Of a stretch of DNA of 64,000 nt, positions 1-8,900 are shown one piece after another. The stretch's first letter is position 1. Every line of letters starts with the position of its first letter. The stretch comes from Streptomyces sp. NBC_00273 (lineage in GTDB: Bacteria; Actinomycetota; Actinomycetes; Streptomycetales; Streptomycetaceae). Both the position numbers and the translations under genes were made by a program. The stretch is from contig NZ_CP108067.1 in assembly GCF_036178145.1 (NCBI RefSeq), positions 1,364,001 to 1,428,000 on the forward strand, given 5' to 3'. The notes below the pieces were generated by a model that saw only the letters and a list, made by a program, of their open reading frames with translations, was not told the DNA's origin and ran no database searches.

Positions 1-370
1 CAAGAGATCACGAGCGCGCTGCGCCCGCTCCTCGATCAGCCGGCGGAGGCCCGCCACCGCGTACCGCTCGCCGGTGGCCGAGCCGCGCCCGCGAATGCCC
101 GCGACATCAGCCAGGAACTGCTGGGGCTGGGGCTGCCGGCCGTCGACCAGGACACGCAAGCCCAAGCTCTCTGCCCGCCGGTGCAGGGCCAGGAGATGGA
201 GCAGGCCGTCGGCGTCCATGGACATCGCGCCGTGAAGGTCGACCATGAGGTCCCGCTCACCGGTGACGTTATCCAACGCCCGCTGGAATTGCCGCGCCCG
301 CATCTTCGTCTAGCGCCCCGATGACGCTGCCCAGGACCGTGCCGTGGCGCTGAACGTTCGTGGTGATCAA
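1..370 (-). pseudogene. STAS-domain anti-sigma-factor antagonist, frameshifted and cut by the window edge
   Basis: Reading the minus strand from a TTG at 370 (GGAGGG four bases upstream) gives TTNVQRHGTVLGSVIGALDE. The frame then breaks near 305-320 and the protein continues one base out of phase from about 303 as ARQFQRALDNV, DLMVDLHGAMSMDADGLLHL and a C-terminal helix rich in Arg and Glu that runs off the window. Together this is the STAS fold of SpoIIAA-like antagonists that release sigma factors from anti-sigma kinases. The loop that normally carries the phosphorylatable Ser/Thr (D-S-S/T-G) reads D-A-D-G, so even an intact version may not be switched in the usual way. A sequencing error could also explain the frame break. 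Confidence 0.55.
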
Positions 371-646
371 TGCGCCCTCCTTCTACCCGGGGCGAGAGGG
401 CCCACGGGCTCCCCATCCTGGCGCGGCGTTCCCCCGGACACGGGTGCGAGGCTCGCTGAGACTCCCACACCCACCTGGACAGCGGCGGCTGTAACAGGCA
501 TCGCGTCAAAGTGCCAAGTGGGAGCCGAAGTCACGACCCTGGGACACCACCCTCACCCGCGACCGGCTCGTGGCCGTGGCCTCCGGACGGTCGGCGGGCG
601 CCCGTCCGGGGCGGGAGCAGGGTGCCGCGGGCCCGGACGGGTTCGG

Positions 647-1076
647 TCACTGGATGGTGATCTCAGCGGCGGAGGTGAATCCGTTGACTCCTGCCAGGGC
701 GGTCGGCCCGACGTACTTCGCCTGGGCAGCCGGCAAGGTGGCGGACTTGGCCGTTGCCGTGTTCGCCCAGGTGCCGCTGGCCACCTGGGTGAAGTGCACT
801 CCGTCGGTGCTCGTGGAAACCGTGTAACGGGTGATCCCCCCCGTTGGGTGTGCCGTCCTGCCTCGGCAGGTAGCCGAGGCCCGTCACGGGCTGGGTCTGG
901 CCGAGTTGAAGGGCGATGTCGTGCGGGCCGGGGCGGGTGGCGGACCTCCACTGGGAGGGCCACATGACCGGGGTGCCGAGCTTCACGCCGTCGAGCGCCG
1001 CGGTCACCTTGGAGCCCTGAGCAGTAACGCTCAGTCTGTGCCAGGAGCACACGCCAGTCTCTTTGAGATCTTCGAA
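647..1076 (-). pseudogene. C-terminal remnant of a secreted carbohydrate enzyme (F5/8 type C domain), frameshifted
   Basis: On the minus strand a reading frame with no start, preceded by TGA at 1077-1079, encodes WHRLSVTAQGSKVTAALDGV, which resembles the end of a LamG or GH59-type beta-sandwich. It is followed by PHDIALQLGQTQPVTGLGYL and PRQDGTPNG, the classic F5/8 type C (discoidin) core. One base is lost or gained near 835, after which the domain continues in the next frame as ITRYTVSTSTDGVHFTQVAS and ends SAAEITIQ-stop at 647. This is the tail of an extracellular glycosidase whose catalytic part is gone. It lies just downstream of the intact beta-galactosidase gene on the same strand, so the two may once have formed a glycan-degrading cluster. 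The family call is inferred from the motif pattern only. Confidence 0.5.
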
Positions 1077-1103
1077 TCAGCGGGGACGGCACACGGACAT
1101 CCA

Positions 1104-1138
1104 GGAGTGCCCGGCGGCCGTCGGCCGCCGGGCACTCC
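1104..1138 (-). terminator. Strong GC-rich hairpin terminator after the beta-galactosidase gene
   Basis: Two 17-base arms (1104-1120 and 1122-1138) are perfectly complementary, with essentially no loop. The hairpin starts 18 bases past the stop codon of the minus-strand GH35 gene. A T-rich run follows only on the plus strand (TTTCTT), so the hairpin may act in both directions. GC-rich hairpins without a U-tract are common terminators in Streptomyces. Confidence 0.75.
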
Positions 1139-1155
1139 TTTCTTCAGGGATCCGG

Positions 1156-4100
1156 TCAGCTGCAGTGCAACTGTGCGGCGGCCCAGTCGGCGTGGTCCTT
1201 GCCCGTGTCGTCACCGCCGTCGGCGGCCACCAGTTCCAGCACCTTGGCGCCGGTGATGTCGACGTCCAGCGTCGTCGGGCCGGTGGCGTGGGTGCGTACG
1301 GTGGTGGTCGTCAGGGTGCGGCCGTCGGCGCGGACCGAGAAGGCCACCGAGCCGTGGTCGACCTCGTCGTCGATGCCCACCGTAGCGGTCAGCCGGGTGC
1401 AGTGGCCGTCCAGATTCAGCCCCACCACACTTGATGCGTGCGTTCCCAGGCCCGTGGCAAAGGTCTTGCCGTTGAGTGAGAGTGTTCGCCCGTCTCCGGC
1501 GCCGGCCTCGCCGTTGCTCGTGTTCCGCTCCACCGGACCCCAGCCGTTGGCCGAGTAGTAGAACGGCAGGGCGCTGACGGCGGTGTCGGCGGTCGGGGGC
1601 TCTACCGCGGTGGCCGGAAGGACCTTACGGGTGTCGGCCAGGTGCCTCACGCCGCCCTGCTGGAAGTCAGCCGCTGCGGTGAGTGCGGAGAACTGCGGCA
1701 GGGTGCCTGCGGGGGCGGTGACCTGATAGGTCGCGGTGACCGACGTGCCCGGGGCCACCGTGGCATCGGCGACCGCCGTCGCCGGGGTGACGGTCCAGCC
1801 GGTCGGTGCCCGCAGGGTGATGTCGGTCGCGGTGGCGGAAGTGACGCCGGCCGGCACGGCCAGCGTGGCGGTGACGGTGGTCTGCTCGGCCGGCGCGAGG
1901 TGCTCCGGTGCGGCGAGCGCCAGCTTGGCATTCGGGGAGGCGGACGCGTAGGTGGCGGCCTGGTACTGGGGGGCGGCCACCTGGCCTGTCGTGAGCGGGG
2001 AGAGCTGGGTGCCGTAGGACTCCAGGGAAACGGCGCCCAGGCCGCCGGTGGTGCCGTCGGCGTTCCAGACCGCGAGGGCGATGGAGTTGGCACCGTTGGG
2101 GTTGAGGATGCCGTTGGGGATCGGGAAGCTGTGCTGCGGGCCGAGGTTGTTGATGTACCGGCCGAGCTGCCAGCCGTTGACGAAGATCAGTGCCCGGTAG
2201 TGGCGTGACGGGTCGTCGGTGATACGCAGCCCCACCGAGGTGTCCTGGCCCGCGGGGAGGTCGAGGTTCGCCGAGGTGCGGTACCAGGTGACGCCCGGGG
2301 TGGTGCTGTTGGTCGGCAGGGTGACGGGTGACCACGTGGTGTCGGGGAAGCCGGGCAGCGACCAGCCGGAACGCTCGCCGTAAAGGCCTCCGGTGTTCAT
2401 CGGGCCGCGGGCCGGGTCGATCAGGGTCTCCCCGCCGCGGCTGCCCTGGATGCGCCAGGTGACCGCGGTGGTCGGTGCGCCGACGAAAGCGGCACCGGTC
2501 AGGCCGCGTGCCTGCTTGTGGGAGTCGTTGGCCGTCCAGTCCTCGTTGTGGCCGGAGTTCTCCAGCAGCACCGAGAGCACGTTGTCCGCGCCGTCCTTGA
2601 GGCTGCCGGCGGGGAAGGCGAACCGGTGGTGGCGGTCATCGGTGCTGCCCAGGAAGGTGCCGTTCAGCCAGACCGAGTAGATGCCGGCGGGGCCGGTGAT
2701 CGCGGACAGGTCCACGGCGTTGGTACCGGGCATGCCCTTGAAGTGCGCCCGGTACCAGACGTCGCCGTAGTGGAAGCCGTACTCGTCGGTGAACAGCACC
2801 GGGAGCGTGTCCGGGGTGGTCGTGCTCTGGGAGGTGAGCTTGTCCGCGACCGTCCAGGTGCTGTCGTCGAAGCCCGGCTGCGCCTCGGGATTCTCGGCGG
2901 ACTTCTTCCAGCCGGTCAGTGCGGGCAGGGAGACCGCGGTCGGGGCCTTGAGCCGGCCCGTTCCCGAGCCGCTCGACGTGGTCGTCAGGGCGAGGGCACG
3001 GCCGTTCCAGGTGGTCTTCGCGAAGGAGCCGGCGAAGACCTCGACAGCGCCGGCGGTGGCGGAGTCGCCGGTGAGTGCCAGCGTGCCGTCGGCGGCGGTG
3101 GTGGCGCCGCGCAGCAGCGAACTGCCGCGTACCAGCACGGGGCCGGCCGCGCTCTGGGCCTGCCAGAACGTCTTGGCGGTTGCGGTATCCCCGATCAGCA
3201 GCAGCAGCGGTCGCTCTCCGCCCGTGACGAGCACCCGGGCCAGGCCGGAGTGCTGGTAGTTCAGCCGCAGGTCACCGGTGGTCGCGTTCCAGGTGAACGG
3301 CACGTTCCCGCTCAGCACCTTCACGGTCGGCTTCGTCGGGAAGTTGAGCACCGTCTCGCCGGACTGCCCCTGGCCGCCGTAGAGCACCGCCAGGTCACGG
3401 CCGCCGATGGTGGTGCTGGTCATCAGCTCCGAGGTGGAGTACTGCAGCCGGCTCGCGCCGAGCTGGTAGCCGGCCACGAGGGTCTTGGACTCCCTCCCCG
3501 CCAGCGTGATCGCGGTTCCCGCCTGCTGCGGGACGGACGGGTAGTTTCGCGTGGCCCCCGTCGGCTCGTCGACGGCGTCGACCGCGACGAAGGCGCCGGA
3601 GGCCGAGGCGTTCTTCTGCCCGGTTGCGACGATCTTCAGGGTGTGTGCGGCGTCGGACAGGTCGTTCGCCGAGAACTGCACCTGCTGCGGCACGACCGTG
3701 GTCGAGTAGCCGTCCACGGTGGCCACCTTGGTGCCGTCGATGTAGACGTCGGCCAGGCCGTGGTTGGGTGCGGTCGATGCGATCCAGCGGACCGACTTGC
3801 CGGTGAACGGTACCGAGACGCTCGCGCCGGCGGTGTCGGCCCAGGACTCGGTCTGGCGGTAGTCGTTCTTCGCGTAGTCCTGCTCGGCGCCGACATGGGT
3901 CCAGCCCGCGCTGTAGGCGAGGCGACTGTCCTGGTCGTCGAAAGTGTAGGCGCCCTTGGTCAGGTCGACCGCGATGTGCGCGTTGACGGTGCCGGTGGAC
4001 TTGACGTCCGCCTGCCGCAGGAAATGGAACTGCGTTCCGTCGTCCGGGTTCCGGCGGACCGTCTGCACCACGTCCTGGGTGCTCGGGGCGGCGTTGGCCA

Positions 4101-5310
4101 CCTGGTCGGTCTTGTTCAACGACTGTGCGGTCCGGAGGAAGGAGCCGATCAGCTTGATCTGCTGGTACTTGTCGGTGAGCTGGCGGGGCTCGCTGATCGC
4201 CGCACCGTAGTCGTAGGAGGTGTAGACCATGTTGGGGTCGGCCTGCCAGCCCCAGGAGGTACCGCCGTAGGCCATGTAGAGGTTCTGCATGGTCGCCCCG
4301 ACGGCGAGGTTGTTCTTGTAGAAGACGTTGGCGAAGTCGGCGCCGGTCAGCTGGTGGCACTTGTCGTATCCGGGGCCACCCCACGGGTCGAAGGACCCGC
4401 CCTGGAACTCCGCGGTGAACAGCGGGGAGCCGGGCGCGCGGGGGTAGCCGGCGATGTTCGGCAGGTCCCTCCACTGCGTGGGGTTGGAGCAGTTGAACCC
4501 CTGCGGGTAGGAGTCCACGGCGTCGATGTCCACCGCCCCCGGACCGGTGGCGAACGCTTGGTTGTGGTTACCGGTGAGCGGCACGGTGATTCCGTGGTCC
4601 CGCGCGGCCTTCTCCAGGTGGGCCATGTAGGCCCGGCCGTCGTCGTTGTTCCTGTAGTACTCGTTCTCGATCTGGTAAGCGATGATCGATCCGGTCCCGT
4701 TGGTGAGCTGGTGGCGAGCCAGGATCGGGTCGATGTGGTTCAGCCACTCGTCCGCCGCGGCCAGATACGCGGGGTCGGTGCTGCGCGCCGAACCCGGCAG
4801 GGTGTCGACCCAGGCCGGGAATCCGCCGCTGTCGAGCTCGGCGTTGATGTACGGGCCGGGCCGGGCTATCACGTAGACGCCCTCCTGCGCAGCCATGTCC
4901 AGCAACTTGTCGACGTCGCGGATGCCGCTGAAGTCGTACACACCGGGCTTGGGCGAGTGGTAGGCCCAGTCGAAGTAGATGGAGACGGTGTTGAAGCCTG
5001 CCGCCTTCAACTTCTGCAGCGTGTCCCGCCACAGGTCCGGACTGGGCAACCGGTTGTAGTGGAACTCACCGCTCCAGATGTAGGTGCGCTTCCCGTCGAT
5101 CATCATCGAGTAGCCGTCATAGGTCACCGTCTGGGAGCCGCTGATCGCGCGAGCGGCAGCCGGCATGGCTGTGACGGTGGCGGCGGGGGTCGCTCCGGAG
5201 GCGGGCTGGGCGGCGGCCGCGCCGCCGGCCGTTAAGGCCAGCGTGACGGCCGCTACCAGCGCTCTGCGCGAGCGGCGACCGGGGGGCCTGGGAGGGGATT
5301 GACTGAGCAT
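1156..5310 (-). CDS. Secreted multidomain beta-galactosidase (GH35) with NEW3 and NPCBM domains
   Basis: The 1384-residue protein is a GH35 beta-galactosidase that removes terminal beta-galactose from extracellular glycans. The start at 5310 is chosen because AGGAG lies eight bases upstream and a signal peptide follows at once (GRRSRRALVAAVTLALTAGG, twin-arginine-like). An in-frame extension further upstream is not coding-like. The catalytic TIM barrel covers about residues 60-400. Glu217 in YQIENEY is the expected acid/base and Glu301 in FTAEFQGG the expected nucleophile. Beta-sandwich/jelly-roll domains follow, then a NEW3-type domain (about 1130-1210) and a C-terminal NPCBM module (about 1245-1384: SANGWGPVERNTSNGE, GLGTHA) that targets galactose-containing glycans. 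It appears monocistronic, with a hairpin just downstream. No regulator is adjacent. Confidence 0.93.
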   Translation of the reverse strand: MLSQSPPRPPGRRSRRALVAAVTLALTAGGAAAAQPASGATPAATVTAMPAAARAISGSQTVTYDGYSMMIDGKRTYIWSGEFHYNRLPSPDLWRDTLQKLKAAGFNTVSIYFDWAYHSPKPGVYDFSGIRDVDKLLDMAAQEGVYVIARPGPYINAELDSGGFPAWVDTLPGSARSTDPAYLAAADEWLNHIDPILARHQLTNGTGSIIAYQIENEYYRNNDDGRAYMAHLEKAARDHGITVPLTGNHNQAFATGPGAVDIDAVDSYPQGFNCSNPTQWRDLPNIAGYPRAPGSPLFTAEFQGGSFDPWGGPGYDKCHQLTGADFANVFYKNNLAVGATMQNLYMAYGGTSWGWQADPNMVYTSYDYGAAISEPRQLTDKYQQIKLIGSFLRTAQSLNKTDQVANAAPSTQDVVQTVRRNPDDGTQFHFLRQADVKSTGTVNAHIAVDLTKGAYTFDDQDSRLAYSAGWTHVGAEQDYAKNDYRQTESWADTAGASVSVPFTGKSVRWIASTAPNHGLADVYIDGTKVATVDGYSTTVVPQQVQFSANDLSDAAHTLKIVATGQKNASASGAFVAVDAVDEPTGATRNYPSVPQQAGTAITLAGRESKTLVAGYQLGASRLQYSTSELMTSTTIGGRDLAVLYGGQGQSGETVLNFPTKPTVKVLSGNVPFTWNATTGDLRLNYQHSGLARVLVTGGERPLLLLIGDTATAKTFWQAQSAAGPVLVRGSSLLRGATTAADGTLALTGDSATAGAVEVFAGSFAKTTWNGRALALTTTSSGSGTGRLKAPTAVSLPALTGWKKSAENPEAQPGFDDSTWTVADKLTSQSTTTPDTLPVLFTDEYGFHYGDVWYRAHFKGMPGTNAVDLSAITGPAGIYSVWLNGTFLGSTDDRHHRFAFPAGSLKDGADNVLSVLLENSGHNEDWTANDSHKQARGLTGAAFVGAPTTAVTWRIQGSRGGETLIDPARGPMNTGGLYGERSGWSLPGFPDTTWSPVTLPTNSTTPGVTWYRTSANLDLPAGQDTSVGLRITDDPSRHYRALIFVNGWQLGRYINNLGPQHSFPIPNGILNPNGANSIALAVWNADGTTGGLGAVSLESYGTQLSPLTTGQVAAPQYQAATYASASPNAKLALAAPEHLAPAEQTTVTATLAVPAGVTSATATDITLRAPTGWTVTPATAVADATVAPGTSVTATYQVTAPAGTLPQFSALTAAADFQQGGVRHLADTRKVLPATAVEPPTADTAVSALPFYYSANGWGPVERNTSNGEAGAGDGRTLSLNGKTFATGLGTHASSVVGLNLDGHCTRLTATVGIDDEVDHGSVAFSVRADGRTLTTTTVRTHATGPTTLDVDITGAKVLELVAADGGDDTGKDHADWAAAQLHCS

Positions 5311-6545
5311 GGTGCGGCTCCTGAACTGGGCGTGGGGGCGACGCCGTGCGGAACACGGCCCCGCTCGGGTGGTTCCGTCGATCCTCAGCAGCCGTCCGCC
5401 TGCTCCGTCGGGCCTGCCGCCAGTCACCGTGTCAGTGCGGCGACCGGTGAGTGGAGTAGCGGATCTGACGGACAGCCACGAGGCCGAACCGGCTGGTTCG
5501 CGGCGATTCCCCTGCTCCAGCCCGGTTCGCGGACAGGCGACAGACAGGAGTTCGGATGCGAACTGGCAGGTCCATGCCAATCGTTCGCGAGATCCGGTTG
5601 ACAAGCACCTTCTCCCGCACCGGTCACCCGTGGAGCCCCGCCCGGGACTCCTCCTTGCCGGTGCTGCCCGAGGAGAGGGGCGAGGAGAAGCGGAGCCGTC
5701 GGCCTCCTCCGTGCCTGCGCAAGGGATGAGAAAGCCGGGCGCTCCTTGGCCCGTGCATGGTGGGGGGAGCCGGGTCGGGGCCGGGTCGGGGCCGGGTCGC
5801 CCGGGTGCGATCTGACCGTTCCCGCTGGTTGGCGGGGGTGAGGTGAGCACGTTCGGCGACATGGCTGAGGCGAATCCCGCGCGGGACGGCTGGGATCGAC
5901 CCTCCGCCCCGCCTCCTCCCGTCCAGGGAGAAAGTCGGGATCCGACGATCATGCACGCCGACCAGTGGGTGACCATGTTGACGTAAACATGAAGTTACAG
6001 GAGAGTTTCGGGGCATGGTCGGATGCTGTCAAGGCTGCAGCCGAACCGTCCTGGTCCATCAGGGACGAGGGGTGACGCCGGACCGGGACCTGCGAGGGAC
6101 CGCAGCGTGAGACCTTGTGCTCGGTTACGTCAGCGCTCTGAACGTCGACGGCGAGCCGCATCCGGACGACAGCGGTCATGGCGTCAGATCACCGGAGGGT
6201 GGTCCAGTCGTGTCATCTTCCATACCGTCCGCCACCGCATGGGCCGTCTCGGCGGGCACGGCACCCGGACGACTCGATGAAGCCGGCCCACCAGGCCGCG
6301 AGGCCACCTCCGCGCGGTGGCCAACTGGGCGAAGTCATCGGGCAGCTGATGGCTCCGGCCCCAGAGTCACCAGCTGACGGAGCCATGCCCGAGGAAGCGG
6401 GACAACTGGCAGCCACGCTTGATGATTCATGTGCTGGACTGTTGATTTCGCATGTTGACTTCTGTCTTATTACGTACTTCCTCCTGATGGGATTCCCCTG
6501 TGAGGATGACGCTTCCTGATGAGGATCCCATCCGGAAGGGGAACG
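5311..6545. other. Long intergenic region without a convincing gene
   Basis: About 1.2 kb separates the divergent GH35 and toxin-like genes. Several open frames exist, but their Arg/Pro/Ser-rich translations match no family I recognise and look like artefacts of high GC. Visible structure is limited to three near-copies of a 10-11 base GC repeat (GGGTCGGGGCC) near 5769-5800 and a dyad at 5974-5991. The promoters of both flanking genes must lie in here. Confidence 0.5.
5974..5991. promoter_or_regulatory. Dyad CATGTT-N6-AACATG, possible operator
   Basis: Perfect 6-base arms (5974-5979 and 5986-5991) surround GACGTA; the left half also contains TTGACG, which could serve as a -35 box. No gene starts close by, so the target is unclear. 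It could be a remnant of a regulatory region whose gene has been lost. Confidence 0.3.
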
Positions 6546-7652
6546 ATGGCAACGGCTGAGGGCGTCGAGCAGGGTTACGCCTACCGGTTGAAGAACAAGC
6601 GCACCGGCCTGTACCTCACCAGTTCAGGCTTCGAGGGGGACTCCTACGCCACGCTCTGGAAGTCCGAGAGCAGCGGGCAGGCCCGGGCATCGCAGACGTG
6701 GAATGTTCTGAGCCTCGACAACGGCGAGTACCTCATCGCCCAGAAGGTCGCCGGCAACCTGCTGACTCCGGACAACTTCGCCAGTCATGACGTCCGGGTC
6801 AACCTCTTCCCGCCGCAGAACGGGGCGGACGCCGCTGTCCGCAACAGCCAGACCTGGCTGCTGCGGCAGGCGGGGGGCGGCTACTGCACGCTCAGCAACA
6901 AGAACGGGGGGCTGTTCCTGACCCCCAACAACTTCGGCACGAGCGGCTCCGACAAGGTCAACACCTATTGGCGGGCATCTGGCGCGGACGGCGACTCCCA
7001 GCTGTGGCTGCTGGAGAGGGACACCGCCTACAACGGCATCATCAACGCCGCAGCCGGACCGACCGGAAGCGCGGTCGGCGGAATCCTCCGGATGAGCGGA
7101 CACTTGAGGCCCCACCCGGAGACCACGCAGGAAGTCCTCATCGGCACCACATTATTGCCCTTCCCGCTGGTGTCGGACCCGGCACTCGGCCGTGCGCGGC
7201 AGGCCGCGGAGAGTCCGTACTACCTGCTCAAGCGGTACGGCTACTACAAGATCGTCTACTACTACGAACACAGTGGCCAAGTGAGCAAGAAGGAGTCCCA
7301 GAGCACCACCATAGGCATGACCACGAGCAACGCCCGCGAGGTGGAGACCACCACCAGCATCTCCGTCACCGCCGAGACGAGCTTCCAGTACAAGGGCTTC
7401 TCCGCCTCCCTCAGCACCACCATCAGCCACCAGCTGCGCACCCGCGTCGCCCAGGAGACGACTCAATCCAGTAGCCGCACCGTCACCGTCGAGCGCGAAT
7501 ACCCCGCCAACGGCAAGCGGCTTTCCCAAGCCATCTGGTTCCGCGCCGACCGCTACGTCCTGGAACGCACTGACGGCGGCAAGGTGACGGAGTGGGAGAC
7601 CACCACCGACCAGGACACCATCGACGACGTCTACCCCGTCGCCACCGGCTGA
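6546..7652 (+). CDS. Beta-trefoil lectin-like protein with pore-forming (aerolysin/Toxin_10-like) C-terminal half
   Basis: The 368-residue protein starts at the ATG preceded by GGAAGGGG; no signal peptide or membrane segment is seen. Residues about 10-165 contain three trefoil-like repeats (YRLKNKRTGLYLTS, YLIAQKVAGNLLTPDNF, YCTLSNKNGGLFLTPNNF), each closed by a QxW-type motif (SQTWNV, SQTWLL, SQLWLL), as in ricin-B-type sugar-binding domains. Residues about 225-368 are rich in alternating Thr/Ser beta strands (TTIGMTTSNAREVETTTSIS, FSASLSTTISHQL), the look of the insertion loop in aerolysin-type and binary insecticidal (Toxin_10) proteins. This architecture suggests a lectin-guided pore-forming toxin, possibly released by lysis. 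It is an inference from fold-like patterns, not a firm family match. The gene stands alone; neighbours are long spacers and pseudogene debris. See the secreted analogue at 29133-30266. Confidence 0.6.
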   Translation: MATAEGVEQGYAYRLKNKRTGLYLTSSGFEGDSYATLWKSESSGQARASQTWNVLSLDNGEYLIAQKVAGNLLTPDNFASHDVRVNLFPPQNGADAAVRNSQTWLLRQAGGGYCTLSNKNGGLFLTPNNFGTSGSDKVNTYWRASGADGDSQLWLLERDTAYNGIINAAAGPTGSAVGGILRMSGHLRPHPETTQEVLIGTTLLPFPLVSDPALGRARQAAESPYYLLKRYGYYKIVYYYEHSGQVSKKESQSTTIGMTTSNAREVETTTSISVTAETSFQYKGFSASLSTTISHQLRTRVAQETTQSSSRTVTVEREYPANGKRLSQAIWFRADRYVLERTDGGKVTEWETTTDQDTIDDVYPVATG

Positions 7653-7877
7653 CGGGCAGGCACTCGCAGCTCCGGCCCGAACGGGCGCGGCGCCCCACCG
7701 GGGGGAGGGGCGCCGTGCCTGCACCCTCAGCCTCCTACGGTGAGTGCCCTCGCCGCGATGTGCGCGGCGCACCGGGGCAGGCCCGGCATCGTGGTGGTGC
7801 CGAGCTGGCATGGTCGGTATCGGCGTGGGCGCACCGCAGTCGTGGGGCGCCGTCAAGACGGTGCTCCACCGCCACGT

Positions 7878-7990
7878 TCACCCTGCTGCGTGCTGGCGTG
7901 CTGCGGCGAGCAGCCTCTGTGCCGTGCGGTCGCTGTCTTCGTAGCGGTGGGCGATCTCGGTGGTGGTGAGGGGCGACCGGCGGGCAAGGT
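7878..7990 (-). pseudogene. C-terminal helix-turn-helix fragment of a DNA-binding protein
   Basis: The minus strand ends with LTTTEIAHRYEDSDRTAQRL and LAAARQHAAG-stop at 7878, a typical C-terminal helix-turn-helix as found in plasmid replication or regulatory proteins. The sequence upstream in the same frame overlaps the antisense of the istB remnant and is not protein-like, so only the tail survives. The original family cannot be named. Confidence 0.35.
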
Positions 7991-8000
7991 CCTCGGAGTG

Positions 8001-8240
8001 TCCCAGGCCGACGATCTCCACGAGCTGGTCAGCGAGCGGCAGGGCAGGTCGCTGATCATCACCAGCAACCGGGCACCCAGCAACTGGTATCCACTCATCC
8101 CCCACCCCGTCGTCGCCGAGTCGCTCCTGGACCGGCTGATCAACACGAGCCACCAGGTCATCACGAACGGCCCCAGCTACCGCCCGAACAAGCGCTCCAA
8201 GAACCCGACCGACAAGCCTGTCAAACCCACGATCGCCTAG
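8001..8240 (+). pseudogene. istB: IS21-family IstB (transposition helper ATPase), C-terminal fragment
   Basis: The plus-strand frame reads QADDLHELVSERQGRSLIIT, SNRAPSNWYP, VVAESLLDRLINTSHQV and NGPSYRPNKR, the conserved C-terminal third of IS21-family IstB ATPases, including the sensor-type TSNRAP motif. The Walker A and B regions and the istA partner are absent, and upstream sequence in the same frame is unrelated. This is a decayed IS21 remnant. Confidence 0.8.
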
Positions 8241-8270
8241 GACCGCGTCCCGGAGGCCGGGCCGGCGAGG

Positions 8271-8642
8271 ATGGCGGTCCGAGATGAGATCGTTTCCCGC
8301 ATGGCCGATACAGACGAAGCAGAAGCCGACGTTGAACATGCCGTCATCGCTCACTATCGACTGGCCGATGACGGCCTCGGCGAGCCAAGCCAACGGGAGG
8401 CCGTCCGCCAGGCACAGTCCCTGCTGACCGAGGCAATCGAGCAAGGCGACGTCGGCGAGTTCGACGGACACGAGTACGGAGGAGGCGAGGTGGTCCTCTA
8501 CGCCTACGGACCGGACGCCGACGCACTCTTCGCTCTCATGGCACCCATCCTGAACGACCTGCCGTTCCGGCCGGCGCACGTCGTCTTGCGCTACGGCTCC
8601 GTCGATGACCCATCGGCTGCCGAACATCGCGTCGACCTCTGA
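8271..8642 (+). CDS. Hypothetical acidic protein, 123 residues
   Basis: A single domain protein with no signal or membrane segment. It is acidic and begins with a helical half (residues 1-65), followed by an alpha/beta-looking half (FDGHEYGGGEVVLYAYGPDA, LPFRPAHVVLRYG). The proportionate composition and regular alternation of hydrophobic residues argue that it is real. It starts 30 bases after the istB fragment; the start could also be the ATG at 8301 (MADTDEA). I do not recognise the family. The small size and acidity would fit an immunity or regulatory protein, but nothing in the neighbourhood supports one. Confidence 0.6.
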   Translation: MAVRDEIVSRMADTDEAEADVEHAVIAHYRLADDGLGEPSQREAVRQAQSLLTEAIEQGDVGEFDGHEYGGGEVVLYAYGPDADALFALMAPILNDLPFRPAHVVLRYGSVDDPSAAEHRVDL

Positions 8643-8697
8643 CGAGGCGAGTCACCAGCCCCAAAACGGGCACCTGGGGAATTGGGCGAACGTCCAC

Positions 8698-8883
8698 TCA
8701 GGTCAACACGGGCCTGGCCTGCTCGGGGGACATCTGGTCGACGGGGATGCGCTGCGCGCTGTGGGGAAGCAGGGCGGGGTTGCGGGTGGTGACCAGGCGT
8801 ACGCAGCGGCGGCCTCCGGTCAGGAAGGGATCGAGCTACTCGGCCTCCCAGACGTCGTCGAGGACGAGCAGGGTGCGGGGCGC
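8698..8883 (-). pseudogene. NB-ARC/AAA ATPase fragment with internal stop
   Basis: The minus strand reads RTLLVLDDVWEAE, an in-frame TAG, then LDPFLTGGRRCVRLVTTRNP and PVDQMSPEQARPVLT-stop. These are the Walker B (LLVLDDVW) and sensor (LVTTRN) regions of STAND/NB-ARC ATPases as found in large Streptomyces regulators. The P-loop and everything else are missing. It sits immediately downstream of the GlpB-like operon end. Confidence 0.65.
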
Positions 8884-8900
8884 TTGTCACGCTCGGCCGC

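Noticed and set aside
2518..5235. 905-codon open frame on the plus strand
   Set aside because: It is the antisense shadow of the GH35 gene. Its Gly/Arg/Val-rich translation has no domain, and the opposite strand carries clear catalytic motifs.
5769..5800. Short GC tandem repeat as a possible CRISPR or origin
   Set aside because: Only about three 10-11 base units without spacers; a simple GC repeat. No CRISPR array or origin is present in the window.
5311..5976. N-terminal extension of the beta-galactosidase by 222 residues
   Set aside because: The extension is Arg/Pro/Ser-rich and would bury the signal peptide; AGGAG precedes the internal ATG at 5310.
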